In this document: positions 34,200-43,932 of the stretch, piece by piece
Position numbering within the stretch: the stretch's first letter is position 1
Layout: the number at the start of each line of letters is the position of its first letter
Assembly: GCF_008329715.1 (NCBI RefSeq)
Contig: NZ_VTSR01000006.1
Coordinates: forward strand, 186,001-250,000
Length of the DNA stretch: 64,000 nt
Direction: 5' to 3'
Origin: Gimesia chilikensis
GTDB taxonomy: Bacteria > Planctomycetota > Planctomycetia > Planctomycetales > Planctomycetaceae
The notes under the pieces: generated by a model
The model's input: the letters and a program-made list of their open reading frames with translations, nothing else
Database searches by the model: none
What the model was told of the DNA's origin: nothing
Position numbers and translations under genes: made by a program

Positions 34200-35237
34200 T
34201 TAAAAGATCCATTGTCTGATTTTCTGTACCTGTGACCTGAGCTGGCGCAGAAAATGAGGGCGTGCCGGCGTTGTTTGCGGTTTCGCCACCTTAGAGATCA
34301 AATACTCGCGAAGTTCCCGGTTCTGAATTAGTTCTTCCTCGGGATGGGGATGTCCCTGACGAGACAGGTGGGCCAGGTAGCTCTGCATCAACCAGACCAG
34401 CTTCTCATTACCCTGGAAATTTATCGACTCATACACCAGGTCCAGATCCCTGGCCTGTGCAGCCGCATCTGCATCCTGAAACAGCTGAGTTCCCAGTAAC
34501 TGGCCCAGATTGACGGCAATCACCCAGCAGATTTCGAACATCATCCCGTCGTAATTGGATCGGATTGTATTCGTTTGATGGATACGGTAACTCATCAGAG
34601 GCTGTTCAATCAGCTCACAGGGGAACTGCCCTGCGACCCGCAGCAGATAATCCCAGTCATGCACAAATCGCAGATCCCGCATACCACCGACATTTTCGTA
34701 TACCGACCGTTTCCACACCATGTTACTGGTAGTGGCGACAAAGTTACTTGCCAGGAGATTCAAACTGAAGTTGCCGGTCCGCTGAAACGTGTGTGCGGGA
34801 GATCCCAGGTCCCAGGGGGGCATATTTTCCCAACCCCGTTTTACCTTAAGCAGATTGCTCTGTTCATCGATAACGTTGATCCAGGAGGCGACCAGCCCCA
34901 GGTTCGGATTATCACGGAATCGCTGAAGGCAGACTTCCAGCCGCTCGGGTTCGTAAAGATCATCGGAATTGAGGACTGTCAGAAAGTCCCCCCGGGCCTG
35001 CTTCAGTCCACGATTTATGGCAGCGTGCGCACCAGCATTCTCCTGGGAAATCAGCTGCAGACGCGGATCCTGAAACTGTCGGATCACTTCCAGACTGCGA
35101 TCATGTGATCCATCATCAATGACGATCAGTTCCAGATTCTGACAGGTCTGATTCAGTACAGATAAAATGGCTGATCCGATATACTGCTCGTGATTGAAAC
35201 TGGGAATCACGACTGACACCAGGTTATCCATTACCAT
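34200..35237 (-). CDS. Family 2 glycosyltransferase
   Basis: 345 residues. GT-A fold: SVVIPSFNHEQYIGSAILSVLNQT (about 8-31), IDDGSHD (about 40-46) and LNSDD (about 88-92, the DXD-type metal site), with DWDYLLR further on. Likely adds a sugar to a surface polysaccharide or glycoprotein from a nucleotide-sugar; donor and acceptor unknown. Starts 2 bases after the stop of the GT2-GT4 gene, so the two are almost certainly one transcript and one pathway. In-frame ATGs at 35237 and 35231 are both plausible. Confidence 0.88.
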   Translation of the reverse strand: MVMDNLVSVVIPSFNHEQYIGSAILSVLNQTCQNLELIVIDDGSHDRSLEVIRQFQDPRLQLISQENAGAHAAINRGLKQARGDFLTVLNSDDLYEPERLEVCLQRFRDNPNLGLVASWINVIDEQSNLLKVKRGWENMPPWDLGSPAHTFQRTGNFSLNLLASNFVATTSNMVWKRSVYENVGGMRDLRFVHDWDYLLRVAGQFPCELIEQPLMSYRIHQTNTIRSNYDGMMFEICWVIAVNLGQLLGTQLFQDADAAAQARDLDLVYESINFQGNEKLVWLMQSYLAHLSRQGHPHPEEELIQNRELREYLISKVAKPQTTPARPHFLRQLRSQVQKIRQWIF

Positions 35238-35239
35238 TA

Positions 35240-38200
35240 TTACGCTGCCTTCTTGAACTGGATGGCCTCACGGAACAGACCGTCATACTGTGCAGAGATA
35301 TTCTCGACACTGAAGCGGTCGAGAATCTTATTTCTGCCTGACTTCAGGTTCTTCACGTACTGTTCCCGTTTCTCCTGAAACTGCAGGAAATACTGCACCA
35401 GATCTGTAGCACTGCTATCCACGGGGATTGTCATTCCGGCTGAATACTCTTCCAAAATGTGGCCCACATCTCCCACATTGGTCGATAATACAGGCACTCC
35501 CAGACTGAGTGCTTCCAGCATGGCGACCGGCAGTCCCTCATAGGCGGAGGTAAAGATCATACCCCGGGAAATCGCGATCAGTTCCAGCGGGTTTTCCACA
35601 AAGGGAATGCGAACCAGGTTTCGGAGACCCGCGGAACGAATTGATGCGTCAACCTGCTCCTGCAGTTCCCCGTTGCCCACCATCAGGAAGCAGGTTGAAC
35701 TGCCTCTCTCCTGAAGCAGTTTCAGCATTTCCAGGAACAGCAGCGGCCTTTTCTGAGGAGCGAGGCGAGCCAGAAAGATAAAGTAGTCTGCATCAGCAGA
35801 AAGTCCGTGCTGATGGCAGACCTGTTGCGCGTTATGCTCCGATTGCGAAAACTGGCGGATCCGATCGGAATCCAGGGCATGATAAATCTGACTGATGCGA
35901 TCCCGGGGAATACCCTGGTCCGTTTCCATCACGGTTTCAATTTTCCGATTGATGGCCACGAAGCGGTCGAAGCTCTGAATCCCGGGGTCTGTATAATGTT
36001 GAATCCACCCCGCCTGTTGATCATAAACCTGATGATCGATAATCGGGATGTCTGCAAACAGCTTTCGAATCTGTTGACTGTGTGCCAGCAACCAGGGAGA
36101 ACCATTGGTGAGCAACAACAATTCGGGACGGCAACTCTGTTGCAGCACCTGCAGGAGATTCAGGAAATCTTCGGGGGCAGCAATTTCGGCGAGGTCGTAG
36201 ATATCACTGGTCAATTCCTGCACCTGATGATGCAGACTGCCCTGGCATAGGGAGTGCTTTTCCGTCGTAATCACCACGAAATGATATTCAGACTGGAGTG
36301 CTTTCATGATCACAATCAGATTCCGTTCCGCGCCCCCCACCGCCAGATAGACAGGAAAAACAAAGACGATCTTTTTATTCCTGGTTTTTGCCAGGTTGTT
36401 CAGACAGAGCTGTTTGGATAACTTAGCGGCCAATACCCGTGAAGGCTGCAATGTGAGCGGGGCTTTAAGTATCTTTGACTCAGCAGATGTGACAGGAAAG
36501 AGCTTCTGCAGGCTGACTTCCCGTACCTCTGGTGGAGCAGGCTGGAGCCTGATAATGCGTCCCATCCGGAGTGTGGCATTCCTGTCCGCGAAAAAGAATT
36601 TTCGCTTCAGAAACAACTGAGCCGGCAGATTCCTGATCCCCACCACCGGTTCCCACTGATAGGACCAGGAAATCAGCAGATACTCATACCAGTAGCTGGC
36701 CAGCGAGAGCAGTGCATTTTTGAATTGAAATAATCGGGGCAGGTCAAACTGGTCACGTATCTGTAAGGCATAGTCAAATTCAAGCGAGCGTAAATCTTCC
36801 GTGACTCCTGTGAGGTGATCTGCTTCAAATTCAAAGCCGCGTTCAGTCTGAGTGACGAACAGCACGGAACGTCCCAGTTCCTGAAAAAATTCCTGTCTGA
36901 CTTCCGGATCGACCATCACAGCGGAAATGATTGCGACTCTGGGGAATTCATGATCCGTCGGTTGAGCCAGACGGATTTTCAATCGAATTCGTCGTAGCGA
37001 CAGTCGGCGGATCCGTTGATAAGTCCTGCGCAGGAGAGAAAATTGTCTGAGGTATTCTCGCGTCTGATTCAGTGCCAGTTGCTTCAAGTCCGGCTGTGCC
37101 AGCAATTCTCCGGATTCCTGCCGCACGGAATCGCTGATCAGCTCTCCCAATTCCCCCAGACTGAACGGAATCAGCCGATAATGCAACAGACGGAAATACG
37201 ACTGCAACAGATGAAACCAGTTCCGTTCACGCGTATCATATTCAGTTGAAATCGTCAGTCCACAAAGCTGGTTACAATAATCGCGTCCAAAGTAACGATC
37301 GTAGAGAAACTGTTCGACGCGGGACCGGTCGGAAAAGTTGTCACCAGACAGGACGCCCGCAGAAAATTTCAGTTTGAATAGCTGGGAATACAAAATCGAG
37401 AGCAGTTTCCGCTTGTGTGCATCTTCCGGATTCATCTTCAGGTCTGCTTCGAATTGTTCACACTTGCTGAGCACATCGGGTAGTTGCGGTCGAGGCAGTG
37501 GGTCCGAGAAAGCTGTCTGCTGGAAATCATGATATTGACAGATCAATTCTGAAACCCGTAAAAGGTCGTCGATTTCCGGATGCAGTTCGACAAAGACCCG
37601 GGCCATTTCTCCAGCTGTTTCCTGTCGCCGGGAGAAACGCCGGACATCGTACTCATGAAAATGCAGGGCGCAGGCAGACGGTGCATAATAGATTTTCATT
37701 CCGCGTTTTGAGAGCCGATAGGCAAGTTCGATGTCTTCGAAATTGACTTTGTAAAAGCGGGTATCAAACTTAATGTTTTCTGTGGCCAGCATCTCTCTGG
37801 AAACACTGACATTGCAGGTATAGAAGTGCCTGAAATCAGTATAACTGTTTTCCGGCAGCACGCTATAACTGAACTGCTCGTGCCCGATTTCTGTGATATG
37901 CCTGATCAGGTGGTTCTGTTCCTGTTCGGGATGCCAGTCGACTTTCCCTAAAATCGCGACCTGCTTTCCGAGTCGACGCCCGAGACTGTCGTGCACATCC
38001 AGCAGGTTGGCTGCGGGATAAATATCGTCGCCCAGAAATAAAAGTCGCTGCCCCCGGGCAGCGGCGATCCCGCTGTTACGGGCGCTGGCAGGGCCGGCAT
38101 GCTGATTTTCGAGAATCTGAATGGGCAACTGCTGCTGGTACGATTTCAGGATGGCGCGTGTCTGATCCTCAGAACCATCGTCGGAGAAGATCAGTTCGTA

Positions 38201-38377
38201 GCTGACACTGGTGAAGGCATCGACTTCCAGCCAGGCTGACAGTAATCGGGACAATCGCTCTGCACGATTGTAAGTGGGGATGATGACGCTCAGATCAAGA
38301 GATTTGCCGTCCGGGATCGGACCGGGTTTAAATAATCGCAAGTAGTTTTTTGGGGGAGACACTGGAATCCGTTTCAT
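35240..38377 (-). CDS. Fused glycosyltransferase: GT2 N-terminal and GT4-like C-terminal
   Basis: 1045 residues from the ATG at 38377 (a TTG 30 bases earlier is also in frame). The N-terminal GT2 domain, about 25-280, has SVIIPTYNRAERL, FSDDGSEDQT and LGDDIYP. A middle region of about 400 residues has no family I recognise. The C-terminal third is a GT-B enzyme: VFPVYLAVGGAERNL at about 677, FLARLAPQKRPLLFLEML and SAYEGLPVAMLEALSLGVPVLS with the GT4 E-x7-E pair. Two sugar transfers by one polypeptide are likely, in surface glycan assembly. Paired with the GT2 gene downstream. Confidence 0.88.
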   Translation of the reverse strand: MKRIPVSPPKNYLRLFKPGPIPDGKSLDLSVIIPTYNRAERLSRLLSAWLEVDAFTSVSYELIFSDDGSEDQTRAILKSYQQQLPIQILENQHAGPASARNSGIAAARGQRLLFLGDDIYPAANLLDVHDSLGRRLGKQVAILGKVDWHPEQEQNHLIRHITEIGHEQFSYSVLPENSYTDFRHFYTCNVSVSREMLATENIKFDTRFYKVNFEDIELAYRLSKRGMKIYYAPSACALHFHEYDVRRFSRRQETAGEMARVFVELHPEIDDLLRVSELICQYHDFQQTAFSDPLPRPQLPDVLSKCEQFEADLKMNPEDAHKRKLLSILYSQLFKLKFSAGVLSGDNFSDRSRVEQFLYDRYFGRDYCNQLCGLTISTEYDTRERNWFHLLQSYFRLLHYRLIPFSLGELGELISDSVRQESGELLAQPDLKQLALNQTREYLRQFSLLRRTYQRIRRLSLRRIRLKIRLAQPTDHEFPRVAIISAVMVDPEVRQEFFQELGRSVLFVTQTERGFEFEADHLTGVTEDLRSLEFDYALQIRDQFDLPRLFQFKNALLSLASYWYEYLLISWSYQWEPVVGIRNLPAQLFLKRKFFFADRNATLRMGRIIRLQPAPPEVREVSLQKLFPVTSAESKILKAPLTLQPSRVLAAKLSKQLCLNNLAKTRNKKIVFVFPVYLAVGGAERNLIVIMKALQSEYHFVVITTEKHSLCQGSLHHQVQELTSDIYDLAEIAAPEDFLNLLQVLQQSCRPELLLLTNGSPWLLAHSQQIRKLFADIPIIDHQVYDQQAGWIQHYTDPGIQSFDRFVAINRKIETVMETDQGIPRDRISQIYHALDSDRIRQFSQSEHNAQQVCHQHGLSADADYFIFLARLAPQKRPLLFLEMLKLLQERGSSTCFLMVGNGELQEQVDASIRSAGLRNLVRIPFVENPLELIAISRGMIFTSAYEGLPVAMLEALSLGVPVLSTNVGDVGHILEEYSAGMTIPVDSSATDLVQYFLQFQEKREQYVKNLKSGRNKILDRFSVENISAQYDGLFREAIQFKKAA

Positions 38378-39247
38378 GTTACACGAAGCTGAAACTCGGT
38401 AGGACAAAGAGCATTGACAGCCGTGAGGGGAAAGCCGCGAAATGGTACAGTTTTATATCTCAGAAAGCCTTCTCAGAAAAGATCAATTCACCAAGCCCCG
38501 AACATAAACATACATCCACATACCGGGTCCAGTTCCATCTCAGGAAGCTCAGGATTTCGCCCTGTACTGAACAGCATCCTGTTTCGTAACCCCTTTCCTT
38601 TTTTATGCTTTTACCAAACTAATGTATTTATGAATAGAACTCACCGGTTTGCAGCTGCGTCAGGCCCATTCAAATCTGATATGATGCTTACTTTGCGAGC
38701 AAGCGCGGCGTTGAACGTATCCTGCCAGAAAAGCGCCCTGCGGGAAGGATTTCAGTTCTCTGCCCAGATATCTGACTGGTGAGCGATTGATGCCGCTCAG
38801 ATCTTCGCCAGACGCATGAATCAGTCAAGGGGAACTGCTATGAAGTGAGTTCGAATCCCTGCGAAGTGCTGGTGAAGTGCTCCGAATATGCTGCGAAATG
38901 ATTTGAAAATCAGGGAGACATTTGGAAGGTATGCCTGTTGTTCCAGTGAAAAACGGGAAAAATCGACGGCGATTCAGGTGCTGCTGAAGAACCGGTTCAA
39001 CAGATTCCAGTGCACGCATCATCCGCCTCGCGCGCGAAGCACAATTGCACAACAATACGATTCGGTGAGGGGGGTTCAAGATCAGTCTGTTCAGCTGAAA
39101 ATTGAGTGCACGAGCGATAATTATTTACTACCACGAAATGCACGAATTTTTGAAGACATGCATCCATGTTTGTGACAGCAGATAAGCGATCTAAACAATC
39201 GCGATAGCCTGAAGTTTTCAAGAGCAGCAAATCCGCCTGAGTTAACT
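38378..39247. other. 870-base stretch with no recognisable gene
   Basis: The longest gene-poor stretch of the window. Short open frames exist on both strands, but none has a recognisable motif, signal or codon pattern like its neighbours. There is no tRNA: a GTTCGAATCCC at 38850 lacks matching stem and acceptor arms. It may be decayed coding sequence or a region for RNA genes. Confidence 0.5.
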
Positions 39248-40219
39248 TCATTCCCCCGGATATTTATCCCAGCGATAGGCGACTTTGGAGTTCTGCCAGA
39301 AGACTTTATCGAGGGCTGCCTGCCCTTTGTCCTGCAGATAATCGACCAGTATTTTCTGTAGCGTTACATAGTCGGCGGCCCGTTCGGAGACGGGCCAGTT
39401 ACTGCCGAAGATCATGCGGTCGACACCAATCTGGTTCCAGATGACATCCAGTGTCGGACGGTAATAATCCACATCTGAGGGGACATCATTTGGACGATGA
39501 CGCGAGGCACCTTCCACCAGGGCAGAGATCTTGATGAAGACCTGCTTCTGATCGGCCAGTGCTTCCATGTAACGCCGCCAGTCGGGATCGATTTCGTCCC
39601 CCTTGATCACGACGTTGCCGATGTGGTCAACAATGATTCGCAGGTCGGGAACCTGTTGGGCGACCTTGCGGGCTGCATCCAGAGTCACTGGGCCGCCGTT
39701 GAGATCGACCTGCAGGCCCTTGTCGGCCATGAATTTCAGATCGTCGATGAAGCGGGGTTGGGAGAGTCCTGGTTCGACCAGGTTATGATTCACGCGGATG
39801 CCTTTGTAGATCGGGTTTTTAGCAAACCGTTTCAGTTGCTGACGAAACTGGGGATCGCCGGGAGTCAGACGTCCGACGAAGCCGATAATCACCGGGTTGT
39901 CTTTCGCGACATCGAGGATCCACTGGTTGTCTTCGACCAGTTTACTGGCCTCCACGACCACCGTCGCATTGACCGGCTGGTACTTCTTCAGCGCCACGAA
40001 GTCTTCAGGAAGGACGGTCCGGTAGAGCGATGAATTCTTTGGGGGCCAGGGAACGCCCTCGGGACGGCTGGGATCGTAGAAGTGGGTGTGGGTATCGACG
40101 ACCTTCTGAGGCAGTAGTTCCTGTGATTTCTCCGCAGCAGCCCAGCTTAGACCAGTCTGAGCAGCGACAATGCCTGCAGAAGCCGATTTCAGGAAGTGAC
40201 GACGATTCATGGATTGCAT
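39248..40219 (-). CDS. Tat-exported amidohydrolase (COG3618, fuconolactonase-like)
   Basis: 323 residues. A twin-arginine signal (MNRRHFLKSASAGIVAAQTGLSWA) begins 4 codons after the ATG at 40219. I prefer that start because GAGG lies 8 bases before it. TIM-barrel amidohydrolase motifs: VVDTHTHFYDP (metal His pair), RIIVDHIGNVV and MIFGSNWPVS, as in the L-fuconolactonase/2-pyrone-4,6-dicarboxylate lactonase group. It likely hydrolyses a lactone or similar compound outside the cytoplasm. Solitary; the longer frame to 40375 is not supported. Confidence 0.85.
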   Translation of the reverse strand: MQSMNRRHFLKSASAGIVAAQTGLSWAAAEKSQELLPQKVVDTHTHFYDPSRPEGVPWPPKNSSLYRTVLPEDFVALKKYQPVNATVVVEASKLVEDNQWILDVAKDNPVIIGFVGRLTPGDPQFRQQLKRFAKNPIYKGIRVNHNLVEPGLSQPRFIDDLKFMADKGLQVDLNGGPVTLDAARKVAQQVPDLRIIVDHIGNVVIKGDEIDPDWRRYMEALADQKQVFIKISALVEGASRHRPNDVPSDVDYYRPTLDVIWNQIGVDRMIFGSNWPVSERAADYVTLQKILVDYLQDKGQAALDKVFWQNSKVAYRWDKYPGE

Positions 40220-40527
40220 GGGTGTACCTCGAGGCTTGTGAAACTGGATGTCTGTACGCCGTTCTTTACAGCATACCAGAACTCGGACCGCTGGCCAGTC
40301 AGAATTCATGCGGAGGAGCGAATCTCCAAGGCTCACGTTTGAACAACGAGCCCGGCTTGACTTATCTATTTTCACAGACAGTCGCTCTGAAGGGCCGAAT
40401 CAGGAAACGCACTTCCCATAGAGGGCTCGTTTTGCTAACTTTCACGCACTGTCTATCTTACTATGCATCTTATGGGAGCCTGTTGCCAGGGTTGGCAACG
40501 TGCAAATTCAACGGACCTGAGATTGTG
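40220..40527. other. Intergenic region, nothing recognised
   Basis: About 310 bases between divergent genes, a Tat amidohydrolase and a DUF11-type protein. The plus-strand frame is open through most of it, but this part has frequent rare codons and no family similarity. Promoters for both genes must lie here. Confidence 0.45.
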
Positions 40528-42261
40528 ATGCCCCAGCCGGAAAACCGTAATTCGAAATGGAATCAGGGTGAGGAACTCACGTCTGAAGCGGAAACGGAAG
40601 CGGTCGACAGTGGGGAATACAGTGATCTCGCCGATGAGACTGCCCAGGAAGCGGACTGGTATTCACAGGAAATCGACGACGATGCCGACGAATATGACCT
40701 CTCCCTGAAGTTTGAAGACTTTGCACCGCTCTGGCTGCAGAAAGCCAAGTCATTATACGACAGCAACCCGGAATGGTCTGTGGCCTCTGCCCTGGGTGTT
40801 GTGGCATTGGTTCTGACCACCCTGCTCTTTCTGTCCATGCCTGCGCCTTCTAAAGAACCGGTGGCCGCAGTTTCTGAACCGGAAATTCCCTTTGTTCTGG
40901 AACCGACGGTCACTTACCAGGACTTTGACTCGGAGCCCATTGATACACGTCTCGAAGTCGAACCGGACGCCGCTTTGCCGGTGGAACTGATGGAGAGTGA
41001 ACCGCTGCTGGTCTCTTTTGGAGAATTGCCAAACACTCTGGTAGAACACGCAGCACCCCGGGAAAGAATGCCGGAATTTACGCTGCCCGATTTCAACATC
41101 CCTCCCGAGCCTCCAGCGGCGGCGCCTGAACTGGCGATGAATGTTCAACGAATTCAGATCATCGAACGCGAGATGCTCGACCCTGCGATTGACGAACCAT
41201 TTCTGGTTGAAGCGAACCCAACGGCGATAGCGGATCCACAACAACTGGAACCAGGCGATCGGCTGCTGTTTGATCGTAGCTGGCAGCGCATCGATCTCGT
41301 CCGGGCGGATCAACAGTCCGAGCCCGCCATTCGTCCCACCTTGTACCACGAACGTTTTCCGGGAGGAGAACATGTGCAGGTCGGACGCGAGCAACCACAG
41401 GAACGGAGCCGACTGGATCACCTCACACGCGTGACGGCACCACGTCAACAGGAAGAGCTCGAAATTGAAATCCGTAAGCAGGCTCCTCAGGAAGGGTCTT
41501 CTCAAAAACTGTTGACTTATTCCATTCTGGTTAAGAATGGAGGCAGCTCACCCGTTTATGATGTGCAGGTAGAAGAGACGATTTCTCCGACGGCGAGTCT
41601 GGTAGATCTTTCACCGTCGGCTGAGGTCAATCAGAATCTGGTCACCTGGAAACTGGCGCAACTGGATGCCGGCGAAGAACGGGAACTGCAGGTTAAAGTC
41701 TTTCCGAATCAGGAAGGTCAGGTACAGACCAGTTCCGCAATCCGTCTGGCCTCGAATGTGACTTCGGCCACCGAAATTACCGCCCCCGAACTGGCTCTAC
41801 AGGTCAAGGGGCCCGTAGCGGTCACCGCGGGTGAAGTGTTCGCGATGGACTTTGTGGTAACAAATGAGGGACAGCAGTCCCAGTTGGATGTGAGTCTGAA
41901 TCTGGATCTACCCGAAGGTCTGACGCACGACCAGGGACGTCAGTTGACTTTCAAAATTGATCAGCTGGCAGGAAATGAATCTCGAAGGTTGCGTGCCCGG
42001 GTGAAAGCAGTCAAAACGGGACAGGTCACCTCACAGGCCGTACTCGTCCTGCAGGGACGCTCGCTGGAAGAAGCCGCTTTGCAGCAGGAAGTCAGTGCTC
42101 CTGCTCCTCAACCAGAGGCCAAGCCAGCCGCACCACAGCAACCGGCTGCTCCCGCGAAGCCAGCTACTCCCACGCCAGCACAGCCGGCTCCTGTAACGGC
42201 TCCCAATTGCCCCTGTCAGCCGCCTGTCTATTATCTGCCTGTTCCCTGGATGATCCCCTGA
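40528..42261 (+). CDS. Membrane-anchored protein with DUF11-type repeat domain
   Basis: 577 residues. Acidic cytoplasmic N-terminus (Glu/Asp-rich, 1-75), one membrane segment (about 84-106), a Pro/Glu-rich linker, then two beta-sandwich repeats of DUF11/'conserved repeat' type. The first is at about 310-420 (LTYSILVKNGGSSPVYDVQVEE) and the second at about 425-520 (MDFVVTNEGQQSQLDVSLNL). A Pro/Ala/Gln-rich tail ends in NCPCQPPVYYLP. Probably a surface or periplasmic structural protein. The start ATG at 40528 is my choice; the frame is open further upstream. 94 bases precede the PhoD-like gene on the same strand. Confidence 0.65.
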   Translation: MPQPENRNSKWNQGEELTSEAETEAVDSGEYSDLADETAQEADWYSQEIDDDADEYDLSLKFEDFAPLWLQKAKSLYDSNPEWSVASALGVVALVLTTLLFLSMPAPSKEPVAAVSEPEIPFVLEPTVTYQDFDSEPIDTRLEVEPDAALPVELMESEPLLVSFGELPNTLVEHAAPRERMPEFTLPDFNIPPEPPAAAPELAMNVQRIQIIEREMLDPAIDEPFLVEANPTAIADPQQLEPGDRLLFDRSWQRIDLVRADQQSEPAIRPTLYHERFPGGEHVQVGREQPQERSRLDHLTRVTAPRQQEELEIEIRKQAPQEGSSQKLLTYSILVKNGGSSPVYDVQVEETISPTASLVDLSPSAEVNQNLVTWKLAQLDAGEERELQVKVFPNQEGQVQTSSAIRLASNVTSATEITAPELALQVKGPVAVTAGEVFAMDFVVTNEGQQSQLDVSLNLDLPEGLTHDQGRQLTFKIDQLAGNESRRLRARVKAVKTGQVTSQAVLVLQGRSLEEAALQQEVSAPAPQPEAKPAAPQQPAAPAKPATPTPAQPAPVTAPNCPCQPPVYYLPVPWMIP

Positions 42262-42355
42262 ACAACGCAGAGTTGAATGGCTCTCCCGACTTCGGTTACT
42301 ATCAACGCTGAACCCAGCATATGAATGTAACCCTGGAATCAATGGAGAACTTACC

Positions 42356-43834
42356 ATGTCTGCCTGCCTCTCGGTAACGTCGTCACGCCTGTTTCTACTT
42401 GGCCTGCTCGTATTCCTGGTGAATCACCAATGCACTACCGCATACGGACAGCAGCTGGATCGTAAACAGGGAGAGATGGCAGGAGAGGTCGATTCCAGTT
42501 CCGTTATACTCCAGTCTCGACTGACGGCTCCTGATCTGGACAAGATGGGCGATGTTCCCGGCAGAGCAGGTGTGGGGCGTTTTGAAATCTCGACGGACAG
42601 GAGTTTCGCCAAATCGCGTTATACGGACTGGCTGACGGCCAAACCCGAATCTGACTTTATCCTGAAAACAAAGGTCACAGGCCTCCAACCGGGAACCCGC
42701 TATTACTATCGCCTGCAGTTCGGCGCAACAGAAAACAAAACCGAAACGGGCCCTGTCAATACATTCCAGACACTTCCCGCCCCCGAGACAGTAGCTGAAA
42801 TGTCCTTCGTGGTCGTGACGGGAATGAATTATCGCGCCTTCTACAAAGGGCTCGCCGGGCGTCCCGCTTACAAGGGAAAAGATCGCGACCTGGGATTTCC
42901 GGCACTGGCCAGCATCCTCAAGCTCAAACCGGACTTTTTCGTGGGTACCGGGGATAACGTCTACTACGATCACCCCTACGACAATCCTGCCAGAACTCCA
43001 GCCGAGTTGAGAAAGAAATGGCACGAACAGTTCGTGCAACCACGCTATGTCGATCTGTTTGCAAACGTGCCGACCTATTGGGAAAAGGACGACCACGATT
43101 TTCGGTACAACGACTGTGACTTATCAAAGAAGAAGCGTGAGCCGGGAGTCGAACTCGGACTGGAAACTTTTCGCGAACAGGTGCCAGTCGTGGATCCGGA
43201 TGAGAGTGATCCGATCACTTACCGTACCTATCGTATGGGCAAGCTGCTGCAGGTCTGGTTCACTGAGAATCGAGACTATCGCAGCAACAACCGCGACAAA
43301 GATGGTCCGGAGAAAACGATCTGGGGGAAGAAACAGCGTGCCTGGCTGCAGGAGACTTTGCAAAAATCAGACGCGACGTTCAAGGTGCTGATTTCTCCTA
43401 CGCCAATGATCGGCCCCGATGGAAAAGGAAAAATTGACAATCACACCAACATCAATGGATTCCGCCACGAACGTGATTCGTTCTTTCAGTGGATTAAAGA
43501 GCAGAAGCTGGACCAGAACGGATTTTACATCGTGTGCGGCGACCGTCACTGGCAGTACCATTCGATTCATCCTACCGGTGTGGAAGAATTTTCCACCGGT
43601 GCCCTGGTTGATGCTAACTCGCGGCTGGGAGTCGCCCCGGGAAACAAAAAGGGGACCGACCCAGAAGGCCTGGTCAAGCAGCCATACACTTCGAATCCGG
43701 CTTCAGGTGGTTTTCTGTATGTCAAAGTCACGCCGAAAAAGGAAGATTCGAAAGCTCTGCTCCAGTTTCTGTTTTATGACGAGCAGGGTAAACTGCTGCA
43801 CCAGGTTGTTAAAACGCAGCCTCTGAAACCCTGA
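42356..43834 (+). CDS. Secreted alkaline phosphatase D-like phosphoesterase (PhoD family)
   Basis: 492 residues with a signal peptide (about 1-31). An N-terminal fibronectin-like domain (about 40-135) is usual for PhoD. The metal-site motifs follow: GTGDNVYYDHPY (about 197-208), DDHDFRYND (about 242-250) and CGDRHWQYHS (about 394-403). Hydrolyses phosphate mono- or diesters outside the cytoplasm, probably with Fe/Ca as in PhoD. GGAGAA lies 9 bases before the start. No other phosphate-starvation genes or clear Pho-box nearby, so a link to phosphate limitation is not shown by the sequence. Confidence 0.85.
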   Translation: MSACLSVTSSRLFLLGLLVFLVNHQCTTAYGQQLDRKQGEMAGEVDSSSVILQSRLTAPDLDKMGDVPGRAGVGRFEISTDRSFAKSRYTDWLTAKPESDFILKTKVTGLQPGTRYYYRLQFGATENKTETGPVNTFQTLPAPETVAEMSFVVVTGMNYRAFYKGLAGRPAYKGKDRDLGFPALASILKLKPDFFVGTGDNVYYDHPYDNPARTPAELRKKWHEQFVQPRYVDLFANVPTYWEKDDHDFRYNDCDLSKKKREPGVELGLETFREQVPVVDPDESDPITYRTYRMGKLLQVWFTENRDYRSNNRDKDGPEKTIWGKKQRAWLQETLQKSDATFKVLISPTPMIGPDGKGKIDNHTNINGFRHERDSFFQWIKEQKLDQNGFYIVCGDRHWQYHSIHPTGVEEFSTGALVDANSRLGVAPGNKKGTDPEGLVKQPYTSNPASGGFLYVKVTPKKEDSKALLQFLFYDEQGKLLHQVVKTQPLKP

Positions 43835-43932
43835 CAAAGAGTATTGAAGTTGCCTTGCATCCGGTGATTCACCAAAGCTAGCATAAATAAAGTCCGTTTC
43901 CGGTATGACACTTTACTGATTGAGTCGCACAT

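Noticed and set aside
38848-38866. GTTCGAATCCC, like a tRNA T-loop
   Set aside because: The flanking five bases do not pair as a T-stem, and no D-arm, anticodon arm or acceptor stem can be formed around it.
38997-39251. 84-codon minus-strand frame overlapping the amidohydrolase stop by ATGA
   Set aside because: The overlap looks like translational coupling, but the peptide has no recognisable motif, poor composition and no sign of being a real protein.
40030-40527. Upstream extension of the DUF11-type protein frame
   Set aside because: It overlaps the Tat amidohydrolase gene antisense and has no family-like sequence; the ATG at 40528 begins the acidic N-terminus.
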